In this document: piece after piece, positions 1 to 6,827 of the stretch
Numbering within the stretch: position 1 is the first letter of the stretch
Layout of the letters: the number at the start of each line of letters is the position of its first letter
Assembly: GCA_959606905.1 (NCBI GenBank)
Contig: CAUHML010000090.1
Span: forward strand, 1-12,951
Length of the DNA stretch: 12,951 nucleotides
Direction: 5' to 3'
DNA from: an uncultured Bacteroides sp.
GTDB lineage: Bacteria; Bacteroidota; Bacteroidia; Bacteroidales; Bacteroidaceae
Translations under genes and position numbers: made by a program
Notes under the pieces: model-generated
What the model was told of the DNA's origin: nothing
Database searches by the model: none
The model's input: the letters and a program-made list of their open reading frames with translations, nothing else

Positions 1-54
1 TAGAAAGCTTATGATTTCCTCGTTTGGACGAGGGTTCGATTCCCTCCAGGTCCA
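1..54 (+). ncRNA. ssrA: tmRNA (ssrA), 3' tRNA-like end only
   Basis: This is the 3' end of transfer-messenger RNA, which rescues stalled ribosomes and tags their products; the gene begins upstream of the window. A T-arm is visible: stem GAGGG (30-34), loop TTCGATT (35-41), stem CCCTC (42-46). It is followed by the acceptor strand CAGGTCC (47-53) and discriminator A54. CCA is not encoded. The bases before the T-arm (8-29) cannot form an anticodon arm. They read GTTTGGAC directly before the T-stem, the arrangement typical of tmRNA. A tRNA with a long variable arm is the main alternative. A strong terminator follows. Confidence 0.8.
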
Positions 55-90
55 CAATAAATGCTGATTTTTAGTGTTTTATGAGATTTG

Positions 91-140
91 CACCCCGCTT
101 TACATACTAGTAATGTAAAGCGGGGTGTTTTTGTTTTATT
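91..140 (+). terminator. Intrinsic terminator of ssrA
   Basis: A perfect 15-bp stem is formed by 91-105 (CACCCCGCTTTACAT) and 113-127, with a 7-nt loop ACTAGTA. It is followed by TTTTTGTTTTATTT. It lies about 37 nt after the tmRNA 3' end. Confidence 0.92.
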
Positions 141-255
141 TAATATTTCTATTTTCTGTGATATTCATCTGTTCGTCAATGCTCGGGGTGAATCGGTCGT
201 TGTATAGGTGGCAGACGACTTAAATGTCAAGACTGTCCAAACGGGATTGATCGGA

Positions 256-1548
256 TTACTTTTCGTCTTTCTTGTTATCGAGTAGCTGTGATAATTCTTC
301 CTCCACTTCCTCGATACTTGGCAAGGCGGATTTCAGATTTTCGGGAATGGCTTTGCTTAGCTGGTAGTCGCTTACTCCTATGGGCTGTGCATAGCCCGTT
401 AGGGCATATTGTGCCACTACTTCATCTTTACCTTTGCAGAGCAACAATCCTATTGTCTTGTTGTCGTTTTCACCTCTCAACTGGTCGTCTACGATGTTGA
501 TGTAGAAATTCAATTGCCCTGCATATTCTGGCTTGAATGGAGTAGCCTTTAATTCTACGACTATATAGGCGTGGAGTTTTATGGAGTATAGGATAAGGTC
601 TGCATAAAAATCGCTATCCCCGACTTGGAAATGTTTCTGTTTGGCTACAAAGGCGAAGCCGTTCCCCATTTCCAATAGATACCTTGTGACGTGTTCTACA
701 AGCTGTTTTTCAATATCTCTTTCATCTGCCAGTTCTTTTGTACCTGCTACATCGAATATATACGGGTCTTTCAGCAAATAGTTAGCTAAGTCACTTTGAG
801 GGGCGGGCAAGGTCTTTGTGAAATTGTTGACTTTCTGTGTTTCTATCTGCCGTTTGAACAGATTAGTCTCAATCTGTATCTTTAATACGTTGCTGCTCCA
901 TCCGTTTTCAACGGACTGTTTCATGTACCAATATTTGTTTCCTAAGGGTAATGAGCTATCCAATAGTATCACATGACTGGTCCAGTTTATTTTTGAAATG
1001 GGGGAACAAACAAAATCCTTTTCAATATCATCAATGGATGTTTGCAGCATTGCGGAGATTGTCTTGTCTATCTTTTGAATTTGCGCAAGAGGCTCTTGCG
1101 TAAATTCTTTTGATTGAAATATATTTGTCTGAAATTGCGCAAGAGGTTCTTGCGTAATTGGTAAACAGTTCAGTTCATCAGTCAAGGATAGCATATTGGG
1201 GATTGTTGGCGTTCTCAACACCTTGTCACAAGAAAGCATTCTTTGTAATATCTCTAGTGGGTATGTTCGGGCAAACTGACACATATAGGTAAGGCTTCTC
1301 GCTGAATATCCTTTCTTTTCGGGATAGTGCATCTTGATAGCCTTTGAAATCTGACTTATGACTTTTCCGCCCCAACCTAATCTTTTTTGGTGGTATAGAA
1401 TGAAGTTTCCCAATTTCCAATAGTGGAACAGCATTTGTGCATTGGCTGCAACAATCAATTTTACTTGTGCATGTTCTATCTCAAAGCCTATTGCATGAAT
1501 GAGGGCTTCAAAGTCTTTTCTTTCTATGGGATGGTTTGAACTTTCCAT
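256..1548 (-). CDS. DUF1016 (YhcG-type) PDDEXK nuclease family protein
   Basis: A 430-residue protein recognised as the DUF1016/YhcG family. The N-terminal helical domain (about 10-120) contains the FHYWKLGNFI and YSARSLTYMCQFA stretches. A second N-terminal piece has INWTSHVILL and WSSNVLKIQIETNLFKRQ (187-234). The C-terminal PDDEXK fold (about 255-400) shows E285, D317 (DFYADLIL), E332-x-K334 (VELK) and Q345, so the nuclease core looks intact. The linker (about 120-185) contains two copies of TQEPLAQ (132-138 and 150-156), encoded by a duplicated palindrome. The family is widespread and often sits in accessory or defence-type regions; its cellular role is not settled. The gene has its own promoter box and lies tail-to-tail with ssrA. 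Family call is confident; function is not. Confidence 0.9.
   Translation of the reverse strand: MESSNHPIERKDFEALIHAIGFEIEHAQVKLIVAANAQMLFHYWKLGNFILYHQKRLGWGGKVISQISKAIKMHYPEKKGYSARSLTYMCQFARTYPLEILQRMLSCDKVLRTPTIPNMLSLTDELNCLPITQEPLAQFQTNIFQSKEFTQEPLAQIQKIDKTISAMLQTSIDDIEKDFVCSPISKINWTSHVILLDSSLPLGNKYWYMKQSVENGWSSNVLKIQIETNLFKRQIETQKVNNFTKTLPAPQSDLANYLLKDPYIFDVAGTKELADERDIEKQLVEHVTRYLLEMGNGFAFVAKQKHFQVGDSDFYADLILYSIKLHAYIVVELKATPFKPEYAGQLNFYINIVDDQLRGENDNKTIGLLLCKGKDEVVAQYALTGYAQPIGVSDYQLSKAIPENLKSALPSIEEVEEELSQLLDNKKDEK
1081..1157 (-). repeat. Duplicated 23-bp palindrome inside the DUF1016 gene
   Basis: Two near-identical 23-bp palindromes lie at 1081-1103 and 1135-1157, exactly 54 bp apart (18 codons). 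The core is CGCAAGAG-C-CTCTTGCG on the coding strand. The 1081-1103 copy has perfect 8-bp arms and the 1135-1157 copy has one mismatch. Flanks are also weakly repeated, so the unit is a degenerate 54-bp tandem duplication that keeps the reading frame and encodes TQEPLAQ twice. Confidence 0.85.
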
Positions 1549-1574
1549 TTCTTTTATTTAATTGAATGATAAGG

Positions 1575-1582
1575 CAAAGGTA
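1575..1582 (-). promoter_or_regulatory. -7 promoter box of the DUF1016 gene
   Basis: On the minus strand the sequence reads TACCTTTG, matching the Bacteroides -7 consensus TAnnTTTG, about 26 nt before the ATG. No clear -33 TTTG is seen at the expected spacing. Confidence 0.6.
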
Positions 1583-1626
1583 ATTAAAATATCACAATTG
1601 ATTGAATTTGTTCATGGCAATAGAAT

Positions 1627-1665
1627 TTACCCCTGTTACAAAACTGTAGCAAGGGTAAGTTTTTT
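1627..1665. terminator. Long imperfect hairpin between DUF4419 and DUF1016 genes
   Basis: Arms 1627-1640 and 1645-1658 pair over 14 positions, with one mismatch and one G-U (or G-T) pair, around a 4-nt loop. On the plus strand it is followed by GTTTTTT, an ideal intrinsic terminator. On the minus strand it lies about 37 nt after the DUF4419 stop codon but is followed by ATTCTATT, a poor U-tract. It may end DUF4419 transcripts, or stop plus-strand transcription that would run antisense into that gene. Confidence 0.55.
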
Positions 1666-1695
1666 AGTATATGGCTTTTGGATAGCCTCTTTTTA

Positions 1696-3123
1696 TTATG
1701 GAGTCATAAATGAAGCACTCCCACCTCGCGAACCATTTATTTTTATATCCGTATCAGGCAATAATCTTTTAATACGCTCTATTCCTTCTTTAGTAATCTT
1801 TCCATATAAACTTAACGATCCGATTTTTATTTTTGATATTTCGTCCGGTATATTGATTGTATCGATAAATTGGATATCCAACCTTTTTATTTCTTTGAGT
1901 TCCAACAGTACAGCCGGAAATTCTTTTACTCTGATATTGATGCCGCTTCCCCAGCCATCCTTTTGAGCATCAGCACTTAATTTACTTTTTAATCCCTCCT
2001 TATTAACGTCTTTCTTCCTGACCATCCAACCAATTTGCGGTCGCAGGGCAAAAGTTTTTTTGTTTTGCTCTAATCCAATGAAACCTGCCCAAAATTCTAA
2101 TGGAGTTTCTTTGACAGCGTCGCCATATACTTCCTGATACTTTACATCTACCTTCACTATCTCATCAGGGAGGCAATTTCTGCCTTCAAGCTGTTTCAGA
2201 TTATTTCTTTTCCCTTCCTTATCATAAGGGAAAAACTTCACGATCCATCCATCAATAATGTTTGGGGCTCCGTATCGTTTCTGTGAATGATATTTAAACA
2301 TGTTGCGCCAAAAGTTCTTATTAACTTCTCCTTTGGATGCTTTGACAAATTCTTCCAAAAGAGGTTCCAGTTCTGAAATCCACCAATCGAGTTTGTATTC
2401 TTTCAAGCCTCTGGCTTTGTACAGTAGTTTTTCCCAGTCCTCCGGTGTTCCTTCGAGAGTTATTTCAGGTATTCCACAGACAATGCGTATGATTATAAAC
2501 TCAAAATAAGGTTTTACAGCCTCCATGATTGTTATTTCGGAAGCAACTTTCTCTAAAGAGGTAGTCGTTGAAAAATTGCAGGTGAGCAGTTCGGTCAGAT
2601 GATTACCGGTGTATTGGGATATTTGTTTTGTAAATTGCGGAAAGATTTTCTCCCATGAAAGAGTAGGGTCTTCCAGCTTTTTGTCTTCTCTTACAATTAA
2701 GGATAGTTTGCCGGAGAAATCAACAAGCTCATTTCTCATAGACTCCTGATTGGCATTGATATGGCGTGCAAATCCCTGGCTGATTAATAGCCAAATCATG
2801 TCCGGAGACAATACGAATGGCCTGTGATCCGCATAAGCCTGATACATACCATTGAAAAAAGAATTAGGGCCAAAAGAAACGAGACTGTCGGGAGATTCGC
2901 TCTTTGCAATGATATGATAAGGAACCTTGATATTCTTCTCTTTTATCTCATAAGGCTCTATGTCCATATCTGATAATATAAGACTTTCGTAAATTTCATT
3001 CGGGGAGTGTAGATGAAGTAATTCTTCAGGCTTTGAAAGCTTTTCGACCTTAAAAGTGATTCCATTTTGAGCGAATGTGGAAACACTGCAAAATATGAAT
3101 AAGCAAAATAATGTGTTTTTCAT
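1696..3123 (-). CDS. Secreted DUF4419 family protein
   Basis: A 475-residue protein. Residues 1-19 form a Sec signal peptide ending STFAQ, so the product is exported. Four hallmarks of DUF4419 are visible: RPFVLSPDMIWLLISQGFA (101-119), TCNFSTTT (181-188), CGIPEITLEGTPEDWEKL (216-233) and DGWIVKFFPY (291-300). The C-terminal part (about 400-465) has a leucine/isoleucine-rich pattern resembling a few irregular leucine-rich repeats, ending in a Gly/Ser-rich tail. No catalytic function is established for this family and none can be read here. It is transcribed toward the DUF1016 gene, 147 bp apart, with a separate promoter for each, so co-transcription is uncertain. Confidence 0.88.
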   Translation of the reverse strand: MKNTLFCLFIFCSVSTFAQNGITFKVEKLSKPEELLHLHSPNEIYESLILSDMDIEPYEIKEKNIKVPYHIIAKSESPDSLVSFGPNSFFNGMYQAYADHRPFVLSPDMIWLLISQGFARHINANQESMRNELVDFSGKLSLIVREDKKLEDPTLSWEKIFPQFTKQISQYTGNHLTELLTCNFSTTTSLEKVASEITIMEAVKPYFEFIIIRIVCGIPEITLEGTPEDWEKLLYKARGLKEYKLDWWISELEPLLEEFVKASKGEVNKNFWRNMFKYHSQKRYGAPNIIDGWIVKFFPYDKEGKRNNLKQLEGRNCLPDEIVKVDVKYQEVYGDAVKETPLEFWAGFIGLEQNKKTFALRPQIGWMVRKKDVNKEGLKSKLSADAQKDGWGSGINIRVKEFPAVLLELKEIKRLDIQFIDTINIPDEISKIKIGSLSLYGKITKEGIERIKRLLPDTDIKINGSRGGSASFMTP

Positions 3124-3189
3124 AATCTTAAAGAGTTGTATGGTGGCACAAACTTATTAACTACCTCTATATTTTGAATAGACGATATG

Positions 3190-3197
3190 CAAATATA
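3190..3197 (-). promoter_or_regulatory. -7 promoter box of the DUF4419 gene
   Basis: The minus strand reads TATATTTG (TAnnTTTG), with TTG 22 nt upstream as a possible -33 element. It implies a leader of about 60 nt. A second match, TAAGTTTG at 3149-3156, would give a leader near 20 nt; which one is used cannot be decided from sequence. Confidence 0.5.
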
Positions 3198-3303
3198 ATA
3201 TTATAAGAACTGTCTTTGACAAGATATTGAATGTTTTTTTTATAAAAATCATAAGCATATTATTTCTTGAACCGATAAGCAGGATTTATTCGGGAATTTA
3301 TAG

Positions 3304-3311
3304 TAAGTTTG
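3304..3311 (+). promoter_or_regulatory. -7 promoter box of dinB
   Basis: TAAGTTTG matches TAnnTTTG and ends 18 nt before the dinB ATG. No convincing -33 element is seen. I see no LexA/SOS-type palindrome here, so damage regulation is not evident. Confidence 0.55.
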
Positions 3312-3329
3312 CTCTGCTAATCCTAAACA

Positions 3330-4421
3330 ATGACGCAGAGAAAGATTATACATATCGACATGGATGCCTTCTATGCCTCTGTAGAACAGCGTGATAATCC
3401 AGAACTTCGTGGCAAGCCTTTAGCGGTAGGTCATGCTGAAGAGAGGGGAGTTGTGGCTGCTGCCAGTTATGAAGCCCGGCGTTACGGTGTCCGTTCCGCT
3501 ATGGCTTCGCAAAAGGCGAAACGTCTTTGTCCCCAACTCATTTTTGTACCTGGCAGGATGGATGTTTATAAATCCGTTTCCCGTCAGATACATGAGATTT
3601 TCCACGAATATACGGATATCATCGAACCTCTGTCTCTGGATGAAGCTTTTCTGGATGTCACAGAAAATAAAAAAGATATTTCCCTGGCTGTGGATATAGC
3701 AAAGGAAATAAAGCAGAAGATTCGGGAGCAGCTCAACCTTGTTGCGTCTGCTGGAGTTTCTTATAATAAGTTTCTGGCTAAAATAGCTTCGGACTATCGC
3801 AAACCGGATGGCTTATGTACCATTCATCCGGAACAGGCCCTTGATTTTATCGCCCGTCTTCCTATCGAATCTTTTTGGGGAGTGGGGCCGGTGACTGCAA
3901 AGAAGATGCATCTACTTGGCATCCACAATGGACTTCAACTACGGAAATGCTCTCTTGAAATGCTGACAGCCCATTTCGGAAAAGCCGGTGTACTGTATTA
4001 TGAGTGTTCACGAGGAATTGACGAACGCCCTGTCGAAGCAATTCGTATCCGTAAATCCATTGGCTGCGAACGTACATTGGAACGTGATATTTCAGCCCGT
4101 TCATCGGTCATTATCGAACTATACCATGTAGCAGTAGAGCTGATTGAACGTCTTCAGCGAAAAGACTTCAAAGGTAACACGCTTACCCTGAAAATCAAGT
4201 TTCATGATTTTAGCCAGATAACCCGAAGCCTTACTCAATCGCAGGAACTCACCACCTTAGACCGGGTACTCCCACTTGCAAAAGAATTGCTTAAAAGTGT
4301 CGAATTTGAGCAACATCCAATCCGGCTCATCGGTCTTTCCGTCTCCAATCCAAAAGAGGAAGCCGATGAACAACACGGTGTCTGGGAACAGTTGAGTTTT
4401 GAATTTAGCGATTGGGATTGA
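3330..4421 (+). CDS. dinB: DNA polymerase IV (Y-family translesion polymerase)
   Basis: A 363-residue Y-family polymerase that copies past damaged template bases with low fidelity. The palm motif HIDMDAFYASVEQ supplies D10 and D12. SLDEAFLDVT supplies the second metal pair, D104/E105. The steric-gate region is F14/Y15. Finger motif AASYEARRYGVRSAM is at 44-58. A helix-hairpin-helix thumb is near 178-200 (FWGVGPVTAKKMHLLGI), and the little-finger domain fills about 240-340. The C-terminus carries EQLSFEF (353-359), a form of the beta-clamp binding motif. Length and motif order are normal for the family. The ATG follows the promoter box closely, leaving a leader near 13 nt. It is monocistronic; a repeat-filled 412-bp gap follows. 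Confidence 0.97.
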   Translation: MTQRKIIHIDMDAFYASVEQRDNPELRGKPLAVGHAEERGVVAAASYEARRYGVRSAMASQKAKRLCPQLIFVPGRMDVYKSVSRQIHEIFHEYTDIIEPLSLDEAFLDVTENKKDISLAVDIAKEIKQKIREQLNLVASAGVSYNKFLAKIASDYRKPDGLCTIHPEQALDFIARLPIESFWGVGPVTAKKMHLLGIHNGLQLRKCSLEMLTAHFGKAGVLYYECSRGIDERPVEAIRIRKSIGCERTLERDISARSSVIIELYHVAVELIERLQRKDFKGNTLTLKIKFHDFSQITRSLTQSQELTTLDRVLPLAKELLKSVEFEQHPIRLIGLSVSNPKEEADEQHGVWEQLSFEFSDWD

Positions 4422-4436
4422 AGGCGAAGGGGAAGA

Positions 4437-4504
4437 AATAGAGGGATGAAGAAGAAAGAATAGAGGTATGAAAAAGAAGAGAATCAAAGAATGAAAAAAG
4501 AAAG
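4437..4504 (+). repeat. Purine-rich 22-23 bp tandem units behind dinB
   Basis: Three diverged direct units start at 4437, 4459 and 4482 (22, 23 and 23 bp). Each begins AAT, has an ATG in register at 4446, 4468 and 4491, and ends in a GAAGAAAG-like run. Units 1 and 2 share AATAGAGG. The stretch is nearly all purine on the plus strand. Confidence 0.7.
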
Positions 4505-4520
4505 AGGATTGAATATCCAA

Positions 4521-4611
4521 ACAGATACTTTGTCTGAAGTAAAACAGATACTCTATTTGAAATAAAATAGAACCTCTATTTTCTCCAAAGGGAGCCTCTA
4601 TTTTCTGAAAC
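4521..4611 (+). repeat. Second family of about 22-bp tandem units
   Basis: Units start at 4521, 4544, 4567 and 4590 (23, 23, 23 and about 22 bp). Units 1 and 2 share ACAGATACT and 19 of 23 bases. Units 3 and 4 share CCTCTATTTTCT (4573-4584 and 4595-4606). A weaker fifth unit may follow near 4612. CCTCTATTT is the reverse complement of AAATAGAGG in the preceding array. Confidence 0.7.
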
Positions 4612-4651
4612 TGCATCTTTGTTTTTCCGAAATGAAAACCCGGTTTCCGTG

Positions 4652-4703
4652 TGACTTAAATTGTTTCTACAATGACTTAATTTGTTCTTATAATGACTTA
4701 AAA
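4652..4703 (+). repeat. Three 21-bp-phased TGACTTAA repeats upstream of the lyase gene
   Basis: TGACTTAA occurs at 4652, 4673 and 4694, exactly 21 bp (two helical turns) apart. The first two units extend as TGACTTAAATTGTT and TGACTTAATTTGTT. The last lies about 100 bp before the promoter box at 4802. A dyad AAGTA-TG-TACTT sits between them at 4738-4749. Confidence 0.75.
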
Positions 4704-4801
4704 GCCTAAAATATAGCAATTAAGAGTACTATTTTTGAAGTATGTACTTTTTTGTCATCAGGTTCGTATGATTTACTCACCTCATTTTTTATCAGATACG
4801 T

Positions 4802-4809
4802 TATCTTTG
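4802..4809 (+). promoter_or_regulatory. -7 promoter box of the lyase operon
   Basis: TATCTTTG fits TAnnTTTG and lies 24 nt before the ATG at 4834. The -33 region (around 4778-4785) is not a good match, which suits a promoter needing an activator, but that is inference. Confidence 0.65.
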
Positions 4810-4833
4810 CAATACTTAAATGAATGAAATACC

Positions 4834-6768
4834 ATGAATCGAATGAAACATTTATTTTGTGTTCTTTTACTAGCAGCTTTAGGAAGTTTTTCTTTCAAGG
4901 CAAACGCTTACACCGAACGCAATATGCTGCAAAAAGCGGCAGACGAAACTACGTTGAAAAACGTGTTGGTAATGAAACAAGCATGGGTGCCTTATCCTGC
5001 TTATACAGATCGTGCCGCCTGGGATTCTTTGATGGGCCCCAATAAGCAACGCCTCATCGAAGCCGGTGAAAAACTCCTCGACTATAAATGGCAACTGATA
5101 CCTGCCACCGCTTATCTGGAATATGAACGTAGCGGTAATCGTAAAATAATGGAAGTTCCTTATGACGCCAACCGCCAGGCACTTAACGCCTTGATGCTCG
5201 CCGAGCTGGCCGAAGGGAAAGGACGTTTTATCGACCAATTACTGAACGGAGCATATATGAGCTGTGAAATGAATTCATGGGTTCTATCCGCACACTTGCC
5301 CCGCCAGAGCAGCAAACGTTCACTTCCCGACTTCCGCGAACAGATTATCGACCTCGGTTCAGGCGGATACGGAGCTTTAATGGCCTGGGTACACTATTTC
5401 TTCCGCAAACCATTCGACAAAATCAATCCTGTGGTATCTTTGCAAATGCGTAAAGCAATCAAAGAACGTATTCTTGATCCGTATATGAACGACGACGAAA
5501 TGTGGTGGATGGCTTTTAACTGGAAACCGGGAGAAATCATCAATAACTGGAATCCCTGGTGTAACTCCAATGCCCTGCAATGTTTCTTACTGATGGAGAA
5601 CAATAAGGATAAGTTGGCGAAAGCTGTTTATCGCTCCATGCAGTCAGTCGATAAGTTTATCAACTTCGTGAAATCCGATGGTGCCTGTGAGGAGGGAACC
5701 TCTTACTGGGGACATGCCGCCGGAAAGCTCTATGACTATTTGCAGATACTCTCTGATGGCACAGGCGGTAAACTGTCTCTGTTCAATGAACCGATGATTC
5801 GCCGGATGGGAGAATATATGTCCCGCTCATACGTAGGCAATGGTTGGGTGGTGAATTTTGCTGATGCATCGGCACAAGGCGGGGGCGATCCTTTGTTAAT
5901 CTATCGGTACGGTAAAGCTGTAAACAGCGATGAAATGATGCATTTTGCCGCATACCTGTTGAAAGGAAGAAAACCGTATGCTACCATGGGTAACGATGCT
6001 TTTCGTTCGCTTCAATCTCTACTTTGCTGTAATGAGCTGGCAAAAGCAACTCCGAAACATGATATGCCGGATGTAACCTGGTATCCCGAAACGGAATTCT
6101 GTTATATGAAGAATAAGAACGGTATGTTTGTTGCCGCTAAAGGCGGATTTAATAACGAAAGCCATAACCACAACGATGTAGGAACCTTCTCTTTATATGT
6201 AAATACAATTCCTGTGATTATTGATGCCGGTGTAGGTACATATACCAAACAGACGTTCGGCAAGGACCGCTATACCATCTGGACCATGCAGAGCAACTAT
6301 CATAACTTGCCGATGATTAACGGAGTACCGCAGAAATTCGGGCAGGAGTATAAAGCTACCAATACCGTTTGCAATGAGAAGAAACGGATGTTCTCTACGG
6401 ATATAGCTACTGCTTATCCGGCAGAAGCGAAAGTGAAAAGCTGGGTTCGCTCTTATGCTCTTGATGATAAAAAACTCATTATTGGTGATATTTATACGTT
6501 GGATGAGGCTATAGCTCCTAATCAAATGAACTTTTTAACTTGGGGCAATGTGACTTTCCCGTCAGCCGGAAAAATCCGCATCGAAGTAAAGGGACAAAAG
6601 GTGGAAATGAACTATCCATCACAGTTTAAGGCCGAACTGGAAACAATCAAACTGGATGATCCGCGCCTGTCTAACGTATGGGGCAAAGAGATTTACCGCA
6701 TCACACTAAAGACTGAAGAAAAGAAAGTGACTGGTAAATATGGATTTGTTATTCAACAAGTGAAGTAG
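4834..6768 (+). CDS. Secreted heparinase II/III-like polysaccharide lyase
   Basis: A 644-residue exported enzyme expected to cleave uronic-acid-containing polysaccharide (glycosaminoglycan or alginate type) by beta-elimination. The signal peptide covers about 1-25 (ends KANA). An alpha/alpha-toroid helical domain fills about 30-385, and the beta-sandwich heparinase II/III-like domain about 410-640. Likely active-site segments are NNWNPWCNSN (237-246), Y291 in EEGTSYW, and SHNHND (443-448), with H444/H446 candidates for the conserved histidine. NYHNLPMING (488-497) is a further family-type block. Which Asn and His are catalytic, and the substrate, cannot be fixed by eye. The ATG at 4843 is an alternative start. 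It is followed after 59 bp by a secreted partner gene with no terminator between. No SusC/SusD, sulfatase or sensor is nearby. Confidence 0.85.
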   Translation: MNRMKHLFCVLLLAALGSFSFKANAYTERNMLQKAADETTLKNVLVMKQAWVPYPAYTDRAAWDSLMGPNKQRLIEAGEKLLDYKWQLIPATAYLEYERSGNRKIMEVPYDANRQALNALMLAELAEGKGRFIDQLLNGAYMSCEMNSWVLSAHLPRQSSKRSLPDFREQIIDLGSGGYGALMAWVHYFFRKPFDKINPVVSLQMRKAIKERILDPYMNDDEMWWMAFNWKPGEIINNWNPWCNSNALQCFLLMENNKDKLAKAVYRSMQSVDKFINFVKSDGACEEGTSYWGHAAGKLYDYLQILSDGTGGKLSLFNEPMIRRMGEYMSRSYVGNGWVVNFADASAQGGGDPLLIYRYGKAVNSDEMMHFAAYLLKGRKPYATMGNDAFRSLQSLLCCNELAKATPKHDMPDVTWYPETEFCYMKNKNGMFVAAKGGFNNESHNHNDVGTFSLYVNTIPVIIDAGVGTYTKQTFGKDRYTIWTMQSNYHNLPMINGVPQKFGQEYKATNTVCNEKKRMFSTDIATAYPAEAKVKSWVRSYALDDKKLIIGDIYTLDEAIAPNQMNFLTWGNVTFPSAGKIRIEVKGQKVEMNYPSQFKAELETIKLDDPRLSNVWGKEIYRITLKTEEKKVTGKYGFVIQQVK

Positions 6769-6827
6769 GATGAAATAGATTTTTAAAGCTAGAAAAAATA
6801 AAGTATAAACAATTAAATCACAGTAAG

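Noticed and set aside
18..33. CCTCG/CGAGG hairpin in the ssrA end as a terminator or separate element
   Set aside because: It uses bases of the T-stem and has no U-tract; it is part of the tmRNA, with the real terminator at 91-140.
1..54. Ordinary tRNA 3' end
   Set aside because: The bases before the T-arm do not form an anticodon stem-loop at the required spacing, and the GTTTGGAC context is typical of tmRNA.
1..3330. Duplicate attachment site matching the ssrA 3' end
   Set aside because: Reading through the window I found no second copy of the T-arm/acceptor sequence, so island borders are not demonstrated.
4257..4616. 119-codon minus-strand frame over the dinB 3' end and repeat array
   Set aside because: It is antisense to the end of dinB, and its Phe/Leu/Ser-rich translation just reflects the purine-rich repeats read backward.
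4437..4703. CRISPR-like array
   Set aside because: Units are contiguous, diverged and change motif along the region; there are no constant repeats separated by unique spacers, and no cas genes.
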